From Catenulispora sp. GP43 (GTDB taxonomy: Bacteria > Actinomycetota > Actinomycetes > Streptomycetales > Catenulisporaceae): DNA of 64,000 bases. The notes under the pieces were generated by a model. That model had not been told where the DNA came from, made no database searches, and worked only from the letters and a program-made list of their open reading frames with translations. A program made the translations under genes and the position numbers. The stretch covers positions 1 through 64,000 of the forward strand of contig NZ_JBGCCT010000043.1 of assembly GCF_041260665.1 (NCBI RefSeq), read 5' to 3'. Of the stretch, positions 27,038 to 37,663 are shown piece after piece; position 1 is the stretch's first letter, and every line of letters begins with the position of its first letter.

Positions 27038-27256
27038 ATGAAGCCTGACATCCACCCGAGCTACCAGGTCACGACCGTGACCTGCGGCTGTGGCGCGACC
27101 TTCCAGACTCGCAGCACCGCGCCGAACGGCGTGATCCACGCCGAAGTCTGCTCGCAGTGCCACCCGTTCTACACCGGCAAGCAGAAGATCCTCGACACCG
27201 GCGGCCGCGTGGCGCGCTTCGAGGCTCGTTTCGGCAAGAAGGACGCCAGCAAGTAG
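27038..27256 (+). CDS. rpmE: 50S ribosomal protein L31 (zinc-containing form)
   Basis: 72 residues with the zinc ligands CGCG (near 16-18) and CSQCH (near 37-41), identifying the C+ form of bL31 rather than the zinc-free paralogue that replaces it in zinc starvation. It sits at the subunit bridge of the ribosome. AAGGAG is well placed before the ATG. A large hairpin follows the stop. Confidence 0.97.
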   Translation: MKPDIHPSYQVTTVTCGCGATFQTRSTAPNGVIHAEVCSQCHPFYTGKQKILDTGGRVARFEARFGKKDASK

Positions 27257-27263
27257 CGTGCGC

Positions 27264-27311
27264 GGCGGCGCCGGTGCCGTGGACCCTCGGGTCCCGGGCT
27301 CCGGCGCCGCC
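27264..27311 (+). terminator. Strong hairpin after rpmE
   Basis: GGCGGCGCCGG pairs perfectly with CCGGCGCCGCC, and the loop contains a second small stem (GGACCC/GGGTCC), followed by GTTGTGTTT. It would separate rpmE from prfA. Confidence 0.75.
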
Positions 27312-27363
27312 GTTGTGTTTGCTCCGGGCGTTTCCCTTGCTGGCATCAACTTGAGGACGTGAC

Positions 27364-28434
27364 ATGTTCGAGGTCATCGACGACCTGCTCGCCGAGTACG
27401 CCGAGCTGGGGACGAAGCTGGCGGACCCGTCCGTCCACGCCGACCAGGACGTCGCCCGCAAGCTCGGCAAGCGCTACGCCGAACTCGGCCCGATCGCCGA
27501 GACCTACCGGGAGTACCAGAGCGTCGGCGAGGACATCTCCGCCGCCGAGGAGCTGGCCGCCGAGGACCCCGCCTTCGGCGAGGAGATCCCGGGGATGCAG
27601 GAGCGCCGCACCGTGCTGGAGGAGCGGCTGCAGAAGCTGCTGATCCCGCGCGACCCGATGGACGAGAAGAACGTCATCCTGGAGATCAAGGGCGGCGAGG
27701 GCGGGCAGGAGTCCATGCTCTTCGCCGGCGACCTGCTGCGCATGTACATGCGCTTCGCCGAGCGCCAGGGTTGGAAGACCGAGGTCCTGGAATCGACCGA
27801 GTCCGACCTCGGCGGCTACAAGGACGTGCAGGTCGCGGTCAAGGGCCGGGTCAACGAGGCCGGCGAGGGCGTCTGGGCGCGGCTGAAGTACGAGGGCGGC
27901 GTGCACCGCGTGCAGCGCGTGCCGGTGACCGAGTCGCAGGGCCGGATCCACACCTCGGCGGCCGGCGTGCTGGTGCTGCCCGAGGCCGAGGAGGTCGAGG
28001 TCGACATCAACGCCAACGACCTGCGCATCGACGTCTTCCGCTCCTCCGGCCCCGGCGGGCAGTCGGTCAACACCACCGACTCCGCGGTCCGCATCACGCA
28101 CCTGCCCACCGGCGTCGTGGTGAGCTGCCAGAACGAGAAGTCGCAGCTGCAGAACAAGGAGTCCGCGATGCGCATCCTGCGCGCCCGCCTGCTGGCGGTG
28201 GCGCAGGAGGAGGCGGACAAGGAGGCCTCGGACACGCGCAAGTCGCAGATCCGGACCATGGACCGCTCCGAGCGCATCCGCACCTACAACTTCCCGGAGA
28301 ACCGCATCAGCGACCACCGGGTCGGCTACAAGGCGTACAACCTGGACCAGGTGCTCGACGGAGACCTGGACACGGTGATCCAGGCCTGCGTCGACGCGGA
28401 CACCGCCGCGAAGCTCGCGGCCGGGGGCAACTGA
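27364..28434 (+). CDS. prfA: Peptide chain release factor 1
   Basis: 356 residues. GGQ motif in [17 protein letters not shown], and the codon-reading tripeptide PVT in [18 protein letters not shown], which marks RF1 (UAA/UAG) rather than RF2 (SPF). It acts in the ribosomal A site. GAGG precedes the ATG. It lies 17 bp upstream of prmC, which methylates its GGQ glutamine, the usual arrangement. Confidence 0.97.
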   Translation: MFEVIDDLLAEYAELGTKLADPSVHADQDVARKLGKRYAELGPIAETYREYQSVGEDISAAEELAAEDPAFGEEIPGMQERRTVLEERLQKLLIPRDPMDEKNVILEIKGGEGGQESMLFAGDLLRMYMRFAERQGWKTEVLESTESDLGGYKDVQVAVKGRVNEAGEGVWARLKYEGGVHRVQRVPVTESQGRIHTSAAGVLVLPEAEEVEVDINANDLRIDVFRSSGPGGQSVNTTDSAVRITHLPTGVVVSCQNEKSQLQNKESAMRILRARLLAVAQEEADKEASDTRKSQIRTMDRSERIRTYNFPENRISDHRVGYKAYNLDQVLDGDLDTVIQACVDADTAAKLAAGGN

Positions 28435-28450
28435 GGCGGCGGGAATACCG

Positions 28451-29371
28451 GTGAGCGATTCCACTCCGGTGGCACAGGAACCGACGGGCGAGCCGTCGGC
28501 GGCGGGCCCGGCCACGGGCGCGTCGCTGCTGCGCGCCGAGATCGCGCAGGCCTCGCTGCGCCTGGCCGAGGCCGGCGTCGGCTCGCCCCGGCACGACGCC
28601 GAGGAACTGGCGGCCTGGGTGCACGGCGTGCGCCGTGCCGAGCTGCACCGGGTCCCCGACCACGACTTCGACGCCCGGTACTGGGAGGTCATCGCCCGCC
28701 GGGCGAACCGCGAGCCGCTGCAGCACATCACCGGCGCCGCCTACTTCCGCTACCTGGAACTCGCGGTCGGCCCGGGGGTGTTCGTCCCGCGTCCGGAGAC
28801 CGAGGTGATGGTCGGCTGGGCCATCGACAAGCTGCGGGCGCTGGACGTCGCCGAACCGCTCATCGTCGACCTGTGCACCGGCTCCGGCGCCATCGCGCTG
28901 TCGATAGCGCAGGAGGTCCCGCGCGCCCGGGTCCACGCGGTCGAGCTGTCCGAGGACGCCTACACCTGGGCCGCGCGCAACATCGCGGCGGCCGAGGCGG
29001 GGGAGCGCGTGACCCTGCACCTGGCGGACGCGGTGACCGCGCTGCCGGAGCTGGACGGCCGGGTGGACGTGGTGGTGTCCAACCCGCCCTACATCCCGCT
29101 GACCGAGTGGGAGTACGTCGCCCCCGAGGCCCGCGACCACGACCCGGAGCTGGCGCTGTTCTCCGGCCCCGACGGCCTGGACCTGATCCGCGGCCTGGAG
29201 CGCACCGCGCAGCGGCTGCTGAAGCCCGGCGGCTGGGCCGCGTTCGAGCACTCCGACAAGCAGGGCGGCGAGGTGCAGCGCATCTTCCTGGAGGAGCGCG
29301 GCTGGGCCGAGGCGTCCGACCACCGGGACCTGACGAACCGGCCGCGGTTCGTGACCGCCCGCAAGGGCTGA
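28451..29371 (+). CDS. prmC: Release factor glutamine methyltransferase
   Basis: 306 residues. A helical N-terminal domain is followed by a SAM-dependent methyltransferase with DLCTGSGAIALSIA (motif I) and the NPPY motif VVSNPPYIPLTEWEY that holds the glutamine amide. It methylates the GGQ Gln of release factors. GTG start with GGCGGGAA upstream. The N-terminal 25 residues are Pro/Ala-rich and probably flexible. Confidence 0.96.
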   Translation: MSDSTPVAQEPTGEPSAAGPATGASLLRAEIAQASLRLAEAGVGSPRHDAEELAAWVHGVRRAELHRVPDHDFDARYWEVIARRANREPLQHITGAAYFRYLELAVGPGVFVPRPETEVMVGWAIDKLRALDVAEPLIVDLCTGSGAIALSIAQEVPRARVHAVELSEDAYTWAARNIAAAEAGERVTLHLADAVTALPELDGRVDVVVSNPPYIPLTEWEYVAPEARDHDPELALFSGPDGLDLIRGLERTAQRLLKPGGWAAFEHSDKQGGEVQRIFLEERGWAEASDHRDLTNRPRFVTARKG

Positions 29372-29417
29372 GGGCCGCCCGGGGCGATCGGCCGACCGCG
29401 CACACAGCGGCGGCCAG

Positions 29418-29423
29418 TAGACT
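29418..29423 (+). promoter_or_regulatory. -10 hexamer before ywlC
   Basis: TAGACT ends 8 nt before the ATG at 29432 with no Shine-Dalgarno between, suggesting a leaderless transcript independent of prmC. Confidence 0.35.
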
Positions 29424-29431
29424 CACGCCCC

Positions 29432-30082
29432 ATGAGCCGCCGTTTCGACTGCACCGACCCTGAGCAGCGCAAGACCGGCCTGCGCGAGGCGGCCAGCGCC
29501 GTCCGGCGCGGCGAGCTGGTGGTGATGCCGACCGACACGCTGTACGGCATCGGGGCCGACGCGTTCACCAACTGGGCCGTCCGCGCCATGCTGGAGGCGA
29601 AGGGCCGCGGCCCGTCGATGCCGAGCCCGGTCCTGGTGCCCTCGCCCGCGACCCTGCACGGCCTGGTGGCGGGCATGCCCGCGGTCGGCTGGGAACTCGT
29701 CGACGCCTTCTGGCCCGGCGGGCTGACCCTGGTGGCGATGCACCAGCCGACACTCACCTGGGACATCGGCGAGACCCGCGGCACCGTCGCGGTCCGCATG
29801 CCGCTGCACCCGGTGGCGATCGAGCTGCTGACCGAGACCGGCCCGATGGCCGTCTCCAGCGCCAACAAGAGCGGCATGCCCGCCCCGCAGACCGCGATAG
29901 AGGCCCAGGACCAGCTCGGCGACGCCGTGTCGGTCTACCTGGACGCCGGCCGGGTCGGCGCCGAGGGCGGCGCGAGCTCCATCGTCGACGTCACCGGCAC
30001 CGCGCCCCTGCTGCTGCGCGAGGGCGCCCTGACGTTCGACCAATTGCGGGAAGTGGCTCCGACGCTGACCCGCGCCGAGTAA
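29432..30082 (+). CDS. ywlC: L-threonylcarbamoyladenylate synthase (Sua5/YwlC)
   Basis: 216 residues of the YrdC fold: VVMPTDTLYGIGADAF at the start, KGRGPSMPSPVLV in the nucleotide/carbonate-binding loop, and VAVRMPLHPVAIELL with SSANKSGMPAP. It makes threonylcarbamoyl-AMP for the t6A37 modification of ANN-decoding tRNAs. The length is intermediate, with a short C-terminal part rather than a full Sua5 domain. Probably transcribed from its own leaderless promoter. Confidence 0.93.
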   Translation: MSRRFDCTDPEQRKTGLREAASAVRRGELVVMPTDTLYGIGADAFTNWAVRAMLEAKGRGPSMPSPVLVPSPATLHGLVAGMPAVGWELVDAFWPGGLTLVAMHQPTLTWDIGETRGTVAVRMPLHPVAIELLTETGPMAVSSANKSGMPAPQTAIEAQDQLGDAVSVYLDAGRVGAEGGASSIVDVTGTAPLLLREGALTFDQLREVAPTLTRAE

Positions 30083-30111
30083 CCTCGGCTGGCCGACTGA
30101 CCAGTCCGAGG
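30083..30111 (+). terminator. Hairpin after ywlC
   Basis: CCTCGGCTGG pairs with CCAG-T-CCGAGG (one bulge, 8-nt loop) right after the stop codon. No U-tract. Confidence 0.45.
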
Positions 30112-30134
30112 CCGAGGGCGCCGGGAGGAGCAGG

Positions 30135-32126
30135 GTGGGGAAGCAGGGAGCGGGTACCGGTGTGCCCGAGGAGGCCGCGGCTGCGGAGTCCGGGAGCGGC
30201 GCGGCGGCCGGGGCCGCCGCGGCGAGCAGTGAGCAGGCCGGGCAGGCCGGGCAGGGTGCTGAGCTGCCTCGTCAGCGCGAGCAGAGCACCGAGCAGAGTG
30301 GCGACCAGCCCGCCGGTGCCGCGGACCAAGCTCCTGAGCCTGCCGACCAACCCCCCATCCGCATCCCCGCACCCCGCCGCCCCCTCCGCGACACCGTCAA
30401 CCCGGTCCGCGCCGCGGCCGCCATCGGCCGCCGTCACCATCCCATCACCCTCGTGCTGATGGCCGCGACCACCCTCGCCTACGCCGCGCTGGCCTACCAG
30501 CGCCGCTGGATCGCCGACGACGGCATGATCGCCGTGCGCACCGTGCGCCAGATCCTGGCCGGGCACGGGCCCGTCTACTCTCCCTACGAGCGGGCCGAGA
30601 CCGACACCTCCACCCTGTGGACGCTCCTGCTCACCATCGGCGGCGGCCTCACCGGGGTGGACGTGGCGCGCGTGGCCATCCTCACCGGCCTGCTGTGCGC
30701 CGTCGGCGGTGTGACGGCGGCGCTGTTCGCCACCGCGCGGCTGCACGCGCGCCTCAGCGGCGGGCCGCGGCAGCTGCTCCTGCCGGCCGGTGCGCTGGTG
30801 CTGCTCGGCGTCTCGCCGTTCTGGGACTTCGCGACCTCCGGGCTGGAGACCGGCCTGGAGATCCTGTGGCTGGGCCTGTGCTGGCTGGCGCTGGTCGCCT
30901 GGTGCGCGCAGGCGCCCGATGCCCGGCGGCAATACGCGGTGGCCTTCCTGATAGGCCTGGCGCCCTTGGTCCGTCCCGAATTCGCGCTCCTGGAGGCGGT
31001 CTTCGGGGCCGCGGCGTGGTTCCTCATCCGCCCCGGCAAGCGGCGCACAGTCCTGCTTTTCGTTACGGCGCAAGCCCTGCCGCTCGTCACGGAGTTCCTG
31101 CGCGCGGGCTACTACGGCGAATTGGTTCCGCTTCCGGCGCTGGCGAAGTCCGCGGACGGCTCGCAGTGGAACCGGGGCTGGCGCTATGTCGAGGAAACGC
31201 TAAAGGGCTACTTCGTCTGGATTCCGTTGGCGATCCTGCTTGCCGCCGCCATCGCTCATCTCATGAAGAAGAGCGCGGTGAAGGACCGCGGCACCGCGAT
31301 CCTGCTGGCGACGCCGGTGATCGCAGGTCTGCTGCTCGGCCTTTATGTGGTCAAGGTCGGTGGTGACTTCATGCACGCGCGCATGGTCCTGCCGGTCATC
31401 TTCCTCCTCGTCCTGCCGGTCCTGCTGGTGCCGGTGACGAAGGCCCTGGTGCCGGCCGTCGCCGCGACCGCCGTCTGGGCCGCCTATTGCGGCTCCACCT
31501 ACTCGGTCCACTTCTACGACCAGAAGCACGCCGTCGCCGAGGACGAGCGCGTCGGCTACCAGCAGTGGACCGGACGGCCCAACCCGGACACCTCGGCGGC
31601 ATACACCAACCGCGAGCGGGGAATCGGGCTGGCGATCGCTTCGTGGACCGCGCACGGCCAGCGCGTCCTCACCTCCGAGGGCGGGATCGACGTCCCGCTC
31701 GACCCGAGCCTGCCCTTCCCCTTCGCCGTGGCCGCCGGGCGGCTCGGCGCGGCCGGCGCCGAGACCCCGCTGGGGGACGAGGTCGTCGACACGCTGGGGC
31801 TGGCGAACCCGATCGGCGCACACCTGACCGTCACCACCCCGGGCCGGCCCGGCCACGAGAAGGAGCTGCCGTGGGCGTGGATCCTCGCCGACTACGGCGA
31901 TCCGGCCGTCGTGGACACCAAGGAGGTCCTCAACGGGGTCTCCCCGGCCTCGGTGGCCGCCGCGCGGCACGCGATGAGCTGCGGGGCGTTGAAGGAGCTG
32001 CTGGATTCGACCAGACAGCCCATGACCCCGGGACGGTTCTGGAGCAACCTCACCGGCGCGGTGAGCCGGACGGCGCTGGTCGTCCCGGCAGACCCCTTCG
32101 CCGCGGAGCGGAAGTTCTGTCGATGA
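30135..32126 (+). CDS. GT-C glycosyltransferase, AftB-like membrane protein
   Basis: 663 residues. An Ala/Gly/Gln-rich cytoplasmic N-terminus (about 100 residues) precedes roughly ten membrane helices and a C-terminal extracytoplasmic domain. The first periplasmic loop has the DD-type acidic motif (RRWIADDGMIAVRTVRQIL) of polyprenyl-phosphate-sugar-dependent GT-C enzymes, and GGDFMHARMVLPVIF matches AftB-type arabinofuranosyltransferases. It would transfer a lipid-linked sugar onto an envelope glycan. The sugar is inferred from similarity only. GTG start with GGGAGGAG. The WecA-like gene follows, fitting an envelope polysaccharide role. Confidence 0.72.
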   Translation: MGKQGAGTGVPEEAAAAESGSGAAAGAAAASSEQAGQAGQGAELPRQREQSTEQSGDQPAGAADQAPEPADQPPIRIPAPRRPLRDTVNPVRAAAAIGRRHHPITLVLMAATTLAYAALAYQRRWIADDGMIAVRTVRQILAGHGPVYSPYERAETDTSTLWTLLLTIGGGLTGVDVARVAILTGLLCAVGGVTAALFATARLHARLSGGPRQLLLPAGALVLLGVSPFWDFATSGLETGLEILWLGLCWLALVAWCAQAPDARRQYAVAFLIGLAPLVRPEFALLEAVFGAAAWFLIRPGKRRTVLLFVTAQALPLVTEFLRAGYYGELVPLPALAKSADGSQWNRGWRYVEETLKGYFVWIPLAILLAAAIAHLMKKSAVKDRGTAILLATPVIAGLLLGLYVVKVGGDFMHARMVLPVIFLLVLPVLLVPVTKALVPAVAATAVWAAYCGSTYSVHFYDQKHAVAEDERVGYQQWTGRPNPDTSAAYTNRERGIGLAIASWTAHGQRVLTSEGGIDVPLDPSLPFPFAVAAGRLGAAGAETPLGDEVVDTLGLANPIGAHLTVTTPGRPGHEKELPWAWILADYGDPAVVDTKEVLNGVSPASVAAARHAMSCGALKELLDSTRQPMTPGRFWSNLTGAVSRTALVVPADPFAAERKFCR

Positions 32127-32288
32127 CCGCTTCCGTTCCACAGTTGTGACGCACCGCCTGCCGCCACTCGGCGTAGGGTTGTCTCGCGACGACGGTGTCA
32201 CCTGATCCTCCGACGATCATCGCCCACTGGTGATCGAATGTCCTTGTTCGGCCCAGCAGTACACAGCGAGAGAATCGGAGAGGATCCC

Positions 32289-33620
32289 GTGAGGGAGTAC
32301 CTGCTCGCCATGACGGTGGCACTGGCGGTGACCCTCCTTCTCGGCGGCCCGGTCCGGGCGCTGGCCATCCGGCTGGGACTGGTCCCGGTGATCCGCGAGC
32401 GGGACGTGCACGAGACCCCCAAGCCCCGGGTGGGCGGGCTGGCCATGTTCATCGGGCTGGCCGCCGCGCTGACCGTGGCCGGGCACTTCCCGATGCTGGC
32501 GCGCAACGTCTACGGCGAGTCCAACACCATCCAGGCGCTGCTGTGGGGCAGCTTCCTGGTGGTGGTGCTGGGCATGGTGGACGACAAGTTCGAGCTCGGT
32601 CCGCTGGTCAAGTTCGTCGGCCAGATCTTCGCCGCCTCGGTGATGGTGGTGAAGGGCATCCAGATCAGCTGGCTGGTGATCCCCGGCATCGGCTTCGTGG
32701 CCGTGGACCCGACGCTGTCCATCGTGGTGTCGGTGCTGCTGGTGCTGGTGCTGATGAACGCGGTGAACTTCGTCGACGGCCTGGACGGCCTGGCCGCCGG
32801 CATCACCTGCATCGCGGGCCTGGCCTCCTTCGCCTACTGCTACCGGCTGGCCATCAGCTACAAGCTCACCGGCGCCACCGCCCCGGCGCTGATCGCGATG
32901 GTCACCGTCGGGATCTGCCTGGGCTTCCTGGCCCACAACTGGGCCCCGGCCCGGATGTTCATGGGCGACACCGGCTCGATGCTGCTGGGCATGCTGCTGG
33001 CCGCGACCTCCATCACCATCATGGGCGGCATCGACCCCTACCAGCTGGGCGCGGGCCTGAGCCAGACCGACTCGGTGCACAAGCTGGTGCCGGCCTACCT
33101 GCCGCTGATCATGCCGATCTCGGTGACCCTGCTGCCGATCGCCGACATGGTGATGGCCGTGGTGCGCCGCACCAAGGCCGGCATGTCCCCGCTGGCCGCC
33201 GACAAGGGCCACCTGCACCACCGGATGCTGCAGATCGGGCACTCCAAGCGCCGCGCGGTGCTCATCATGTACTTCTGGTCGGCGCTGGTGGCGTTCGTCA
33301 CCGTGCTGTTCGCCGTGACGCCCTCGCGCCAGCCGATCGTCTACGGCGCCATAGCGATGACGCTGGTGGGACTGCTGATGCTGCTGGGACCGCGGCTGGG
33401 GGACCACCGGGAGCGGCTGCGGACCAAGGCGCTGCGGGTGGGCTCGGCGCCCACGGCCCGCCACCGCCACCGCGCGGGTGCCGGCACCGGCACCGGCAAC
33501 GCCGCACCGGATCCGGCGGGTGCCGAGCCGGCCATCCCGGCCATAGCGACCTCGGCCGAGAACGGTGCCGACAGCACGAATCCCGACGGCGGAATGCGCT
33601 CGCACACCCTGTCGCGTTGA
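32289..33620 (+). CDS. Polyprenyl-phosphate GlcNAc-1-phosphate transferase (WecA/MraY family)
   Basis: 443 residues from GTG 32289 with GGAGAGGAT upstream; the ATG at 32238 in frame lacks a ribosome site and would add a hydrophilic lead. About ten to eleven helices carry the family motifs PKPRVGGLAMF, GMVDDKFELGP, NFVDGLDGLAAG, MGDTGSMLLG and the histidine-rich loop DKGHLHHRML. It starts lipid-linked glycan assembly by loading GlcNAc-1-P (or a related sugar) on polyprenyl phosphate. A His/Arg and Ala/Pro-rich tail is cytoplasmic. Its position upstream of the atp operon is conserved in streptomycetes. Confidence 0.9.
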   Translation: MREYLLAMTVALAVTLLLGGPVRALAIRLGLVPVIRERDVHETPKPRVGGLAMFIGLAAALTVAGHFPMLARNVYGESNTIQALLWGSFLVVVLGMVDDKFELGPLVKFVGQIFAASVMVVKGIQISWLVIPGIGFVAVDPTLSIVVSVLLVLVLMNAVNFVDGLDGLAAGITCIAGLASFAYCYRLAISYKLTGATAPALIAMVTVGICLGFLAHNWAPARMFMGDTGSMLLGMLLAATSITIMGGIDPYQLGAGLSQTDSVHKLVPAYLPLIMPISVTLLPIADMVMAVVRRTKAGMSPLAADKGHLHHRMLQIGHSKRRAVLIMYFWSALVAFVTVLFAVTPSRQPIVYGAIAMTLVGLLMLLGPRLGDHRERLRTKALRVGSAPTARHRHRAGAGTGTGNAAPDPAGAEPAIPAIATSAENGADSTNPDGGMRSHTLSR

Positions 33621-33767
33621 TCACACCTCGCGTCCACTCCGCCGTCGCGCCGTGTCCATCCCGGGTACGTTCTCCCAGCTGAAGAAGTACGCACTCTGAC
33701 GGAGCCGGGCCGGAAAAACACAGGTCGAGGCCGCACCGAAAACCGGTTCGTGCGTAGAACGCGAGCT

Positions 33768-33783
33768 TGTGATAGCTTTCACG
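33768..33783. promoter_or_regulatory. Candidate Crp/Fnr-type site upstream of the atp operon
   Basis: TGTGA-N6-TCACG matches the CRP/GlxR consensus TGTGA-N6-TCACA at nine of ten positions and lies 115 bp before atpI in a 277-bp intergenic region that otherwise has no ORF. It would allow cAMP- or redox-linked control of ATP synthase genes. Binding is inferred. Confidence 0.4.
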
Positions 33784-33897
33784 AACAAGGGGATGAGGGG
33801 TTGTGAGAAATCCGAACCACCCCCGTAACCTGAACCGACACGACGCGGTGCCGGATCCCCGGCAACGCGCGACCTACAAGACTTCTTGAGGGAAGCC

Positions 33898-34377
33898 ATG
33901 CAGGCCATTGACGCCCGATTGTTGCGCGGAGCAGCGGTACCGACCGCTGTCGCCGGCGCGATCGCCGTCGTGCTCTGCACCGTGCTGGTCGGCAGCAAGG
34001 GCCTGATCGGAGCGCTGCTCGGCAGCGTCATCACTCTGGCCTTCTTCTCGGTGACGATCGTGGTCATCAGCCGTGTCGCGCAGAAGCAGCCGCAGATGCT
34101 GCTCGGGTACGCGATGCTCACCTACCTCGGCAAGATCTTCTTCCTTGCCGCGCTGATGATCGCGTTCAAGCACACCACGCTGTTCCACTTCCGTTCTTTC
34201 GGGTTCACCATGTTGGGCCTGACGTTGGTGTGGCTGGCCGCCGAGACCCGTGCGGTGCTGAAGACGAAGATCTTCTACGCGGACCCGTCCGCGATCCCGG
34301 ACTCGCTCAAGCCGGTGGCGCCCTCGCGCCCGGAGAGCACTGCCGAGTCCGAACCGTCGCCCCTCGGCGGCCGGTAG
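33898..34377 (+). CDS. atpI: ATP synthase accessory protein I
   Basis: 159 residues. Four hydrophobic segments (about 12-35, 37-58, 70-90, 98-118) and a hydrophilic tail match the AtpI-type protein found first in actinobacterial atp operons, thought to help c-ring assembly or Mg2+ supply. The ATG has GAGGGAAG upstream. A 175-bp gap separates it from the next gene. Confidence 0.8.
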   Translation: MQAIDARLLRGAAVPTAVAGAIAVVLCTVLVGSKGLIGALLGSVITLAFFSVTIVVISRVAQKQPQMLLGYAMLTYLGKIFFLAALMIAFKHTTLFHFRSFGFTMLGLTLVWLAAETRAVLKTKIFYADPSAIPDSLKPVAPSRPESTAESEPSPLGGR

Positions 34378-34552
34378 TCACCCATGACCGCCCATAAACC
34401 GGCCTGTGGGCCGGCGCTGACTCCTCGGCTGCCCTCTGTTCGGAATCGAACCGGGTCAGGTCACGAGTTCCTAACGCATTCCAGCGTGCCGCTCACGCCT
34501 TCTCAGCTGGGTTTCAGGGAAGGTCATCTCTCCTGCTATCGTCCGAGGCGGC

Positions 34553-34894
34553 ATGAGCAGCATGAGCAGTACACGCAAGACGAAAACCCCCACCGGGAAG
34601 CCCGAGAAGAAGGTCGATCCGGCCTCCATCACGGGCTACCTGCTGACGGGCATGGTCCTCTACGGCGGCCTCGGTTGGCTGATCGACAAGTGGGTCGGCA
34701 CCTCGAACGTGTTCGCACCGATCGGGGTGGTCTTCGGACTCGCAGCGGGCCTGTACCTCACGCTCCGGCAGGTGTCGGTGCTGGAGAGACAGGAACGCGA
34801 AGCGCTGCTCCGCAAGCGCCGCGCCCTGGCCGACGTCGAGCCCGAGGACGCGGCCGCGCAGCAGCAGGACCAGTTCGACCCGCACGACCGATAG
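34553..34894 (+). CDS. AtpZ/AtpI-family small membrane protein
   Basis: 113 residues. Two membrane helices (GYLLTGMVLYGGLGWLID, then FAPIGVVFGLAAGLYLTL) with a basic N-terminus and charged C-terminus, as in AtpZ, which acts with AtpI. The start is duplicated: ATGAGCAGC repeats, giving MSSMSS and two possible ATGs (34553, 34562). GAGG precedes the first. It lies 97 bp before atpB. Confidence 0.75.
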   Translation: MSSMSSTRKTKTPTGKPEKKVDPASITGYLLTGMVLYGGLGWLIDKWVGTSNVFAPIGVVFGLAAGLYLTLRQVSVLERQEREALLRKRRALADVEPEDAAAQQQDQFDPHDR

Positions 34895-34991
34895 CCACGA
34901 CACATCCAGTGCCGATCGCGCGCCCGGGGGCGACCCGGACGCGCCGACACCTGAAGGTTGCCGTCACGATGAGCCAGTCTGGATACACACG

Positions 34992-36237
<1,246 letters not shown>

Positions 36238-36278
36238 AGCGCCGACCCGAGCCCCTACGGACCTAGGGAAGGTAGACC

Positions 36279-36848
36279 ATGATGCCTGCTGCGAACACCG
36301 CAGTCGTGCTGGCCGGTGAGTTCAACCCGGTCGTGCCCAAGGGCGACGAGCTCGTCATCGGCACGATCGCGTTCCTGATCATCTTCACGATCTTCTGGAA
36401 GAAGCTCCTGCCGAGCATCAAGAAGACCCTGGATGAGCGCACCGACGCCATCGAGGGCGGCATGCAGCGTGCCGAGGAGGCCCAGGCGGCCGCCGCCGCG
36501 CTGCAGGAGGAGTACCAGCGCAACCTGACCGAGGCGCGCCACGAGGCCGCCAAGATCACCCAGCACGCTCGCGAGCAGGGTGCCGAGATCGTCGCGTCGA
36601 TGCGCGCCGAGGGCACCGAGCAGCGCGACAACCTGGTCGCCAGCGGCCGGGCCCAGCTCGACGCCGACGCCGCGGCCACCCGCGCCGCGCTCAAGGGCGA
36701 CCTGGGCACGCTGGCGATCCAGCTGGCGAGCAAGATCGTCGGGGAGTCGCTGGAGGACGAGGCGCGTCAGCGCGGCACCGTCGACCGCTTCCTGGCCGAG
36801 CTCGAGGCCAAGGCCGACGCCCAGGCGTCGGCGAAGGCGGGTGCCTGA
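36279..36848 (+). CDS. atpF: F0F1 ATP synthase subunit b
   Basis: 189 residues. One N-terminal membrane helix (IGTIAFLIIFTIFWKKLLP) followed by a long charged coiled coil that forms the peripheral stalk. The first ATG of an ATGATG pair is taken, with AGGGAAGG upstream. The stop overlaps the atpH start by 1 bp (TGATG). Confidence 0.96.
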   Translation: MMPAANTAVVLAGEFNPVVPKGDELVIGTIAFLIIFTIFWKKLLPSIKKTLDERTDAIEGGMQRAEEAQAAAAALQEEYQRNLTEARHEAAKITQHAREQGAEIVASMRAEGTEQRDNLVASGRAQLDADAAATRAALKGDLGTLAIQLASKIVGESLEDEARQRGTVDRFLAELEAKADAQASAKAGA

Positions 36849-37663
36849 TGCAGGGCGCCAGCCGCGAGGCCCTCGCGGCCGGAGCCGACCGCCTGGACGC
36901 GCTCACCTCCGCGCCCGGTGCCGACAGCACCGGCATCGCCGACGATCTGTCGGCCGTGGCGGTGGCCCTCGGCAAGGACGCGGCGCTGCGCCGCATGCTG
37001 ACCGACCCGGCCCGGCCGGCGGCCCAGCGCGCGGACATCGCGACCGCGCTGCTGGCCGGCAAGATCAGCGCCGACGCCGCCGCCCTGGTGGCGGGCCTGG
37101 TCCGGTCGCGCTGGAGCGCCCCGCGCGACCTGGCCGACGCGGTCGCCGCCCTGGCGGTGCGCGCCGACCTGTCGGTCGCCGAGCGTGACGGCAAGCTGGA
37201 CGAGGTCGAGGACGAGCTGTTCCGGCTGGGCCGGCTGCTGGACTCCAACGGCGACCTGGCGCTGGCCCTAGCCGACGGCCGGGTCCCGGCCGACAAGCGG
37301 GTCGCGCTGCTGGACGATCTGCTGGCCGGCAAGGTCGACCCGACCACGTACCGCCTCGTGGGCCGGCTGGTGGCCAACCCGCGCGGCCGGTCGATCAGCG
37401 CCGGTCTGACCGAGATCGGCAAGGAGGCCGCGGCGCGCCGCGAGCGTCTGATCGCCTACGTGACCGCGGCCATGCCGCTGACCGAGCAGCAGCGCGAGCG
37501 CCTCACCCAGGTGCTCCAGCGGCTGTACGGGCAGCAGGTCCACCTGAACGTGGACCTGGACCCGACGGTCCTGGGCGGGCTCTCGGTGCGGATCGGCGAC
37601 GAGGTCATCGACGGCACCGTCGCCACCCGGCTGGGACAGGCGCAGCGGCAACTGGCCGGCTGA
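36848..37663 (+). CDS. atpH: F0F1 ATP synthase subunit delta
   Basis: 271 residues, the long actinobacterial form of the delta/OSCP subunit: an N-terminal helical bundle and the C-terminal strand region VHLNVDLDPTVLGGLSVRIGDEVIDGTV. It links the b stalk to the alpha subunits. It is translationally coupled to atpF. A stable hairpin follows the stop inside the operon. Confidence 0.95.
   Translation: MQGASREALAAGADRLDALTSAPGADSTGIADDLSAVAVALGKDAALRRMLTDPARPAAQRADIATALLAGKISADAAALVAGLVRSRWSAPRDLADAVAALAVRADLSVAERDGKLDEVEDELFRLGRLLDSNGDLALALADGRVPADKRVALLDDLLAGKVDPTTYRLVGRLVANPRGRSISAGLTEIGKEAAARRERLIAYVTAAMPLTEQQRERLTQVLQRLYGQQVHLNVDLDPTVLGGLSVRIGDEVIDGTVATRLGQAQRQLAG

Noticed and set aside
34435-34465. 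GTTCGGAATCGAACC resembling a tRNA T-arm in the atpI-atpZ gap
   Set aside because: No matching acceptor stem or anticodon arm could be built; chance similarity.
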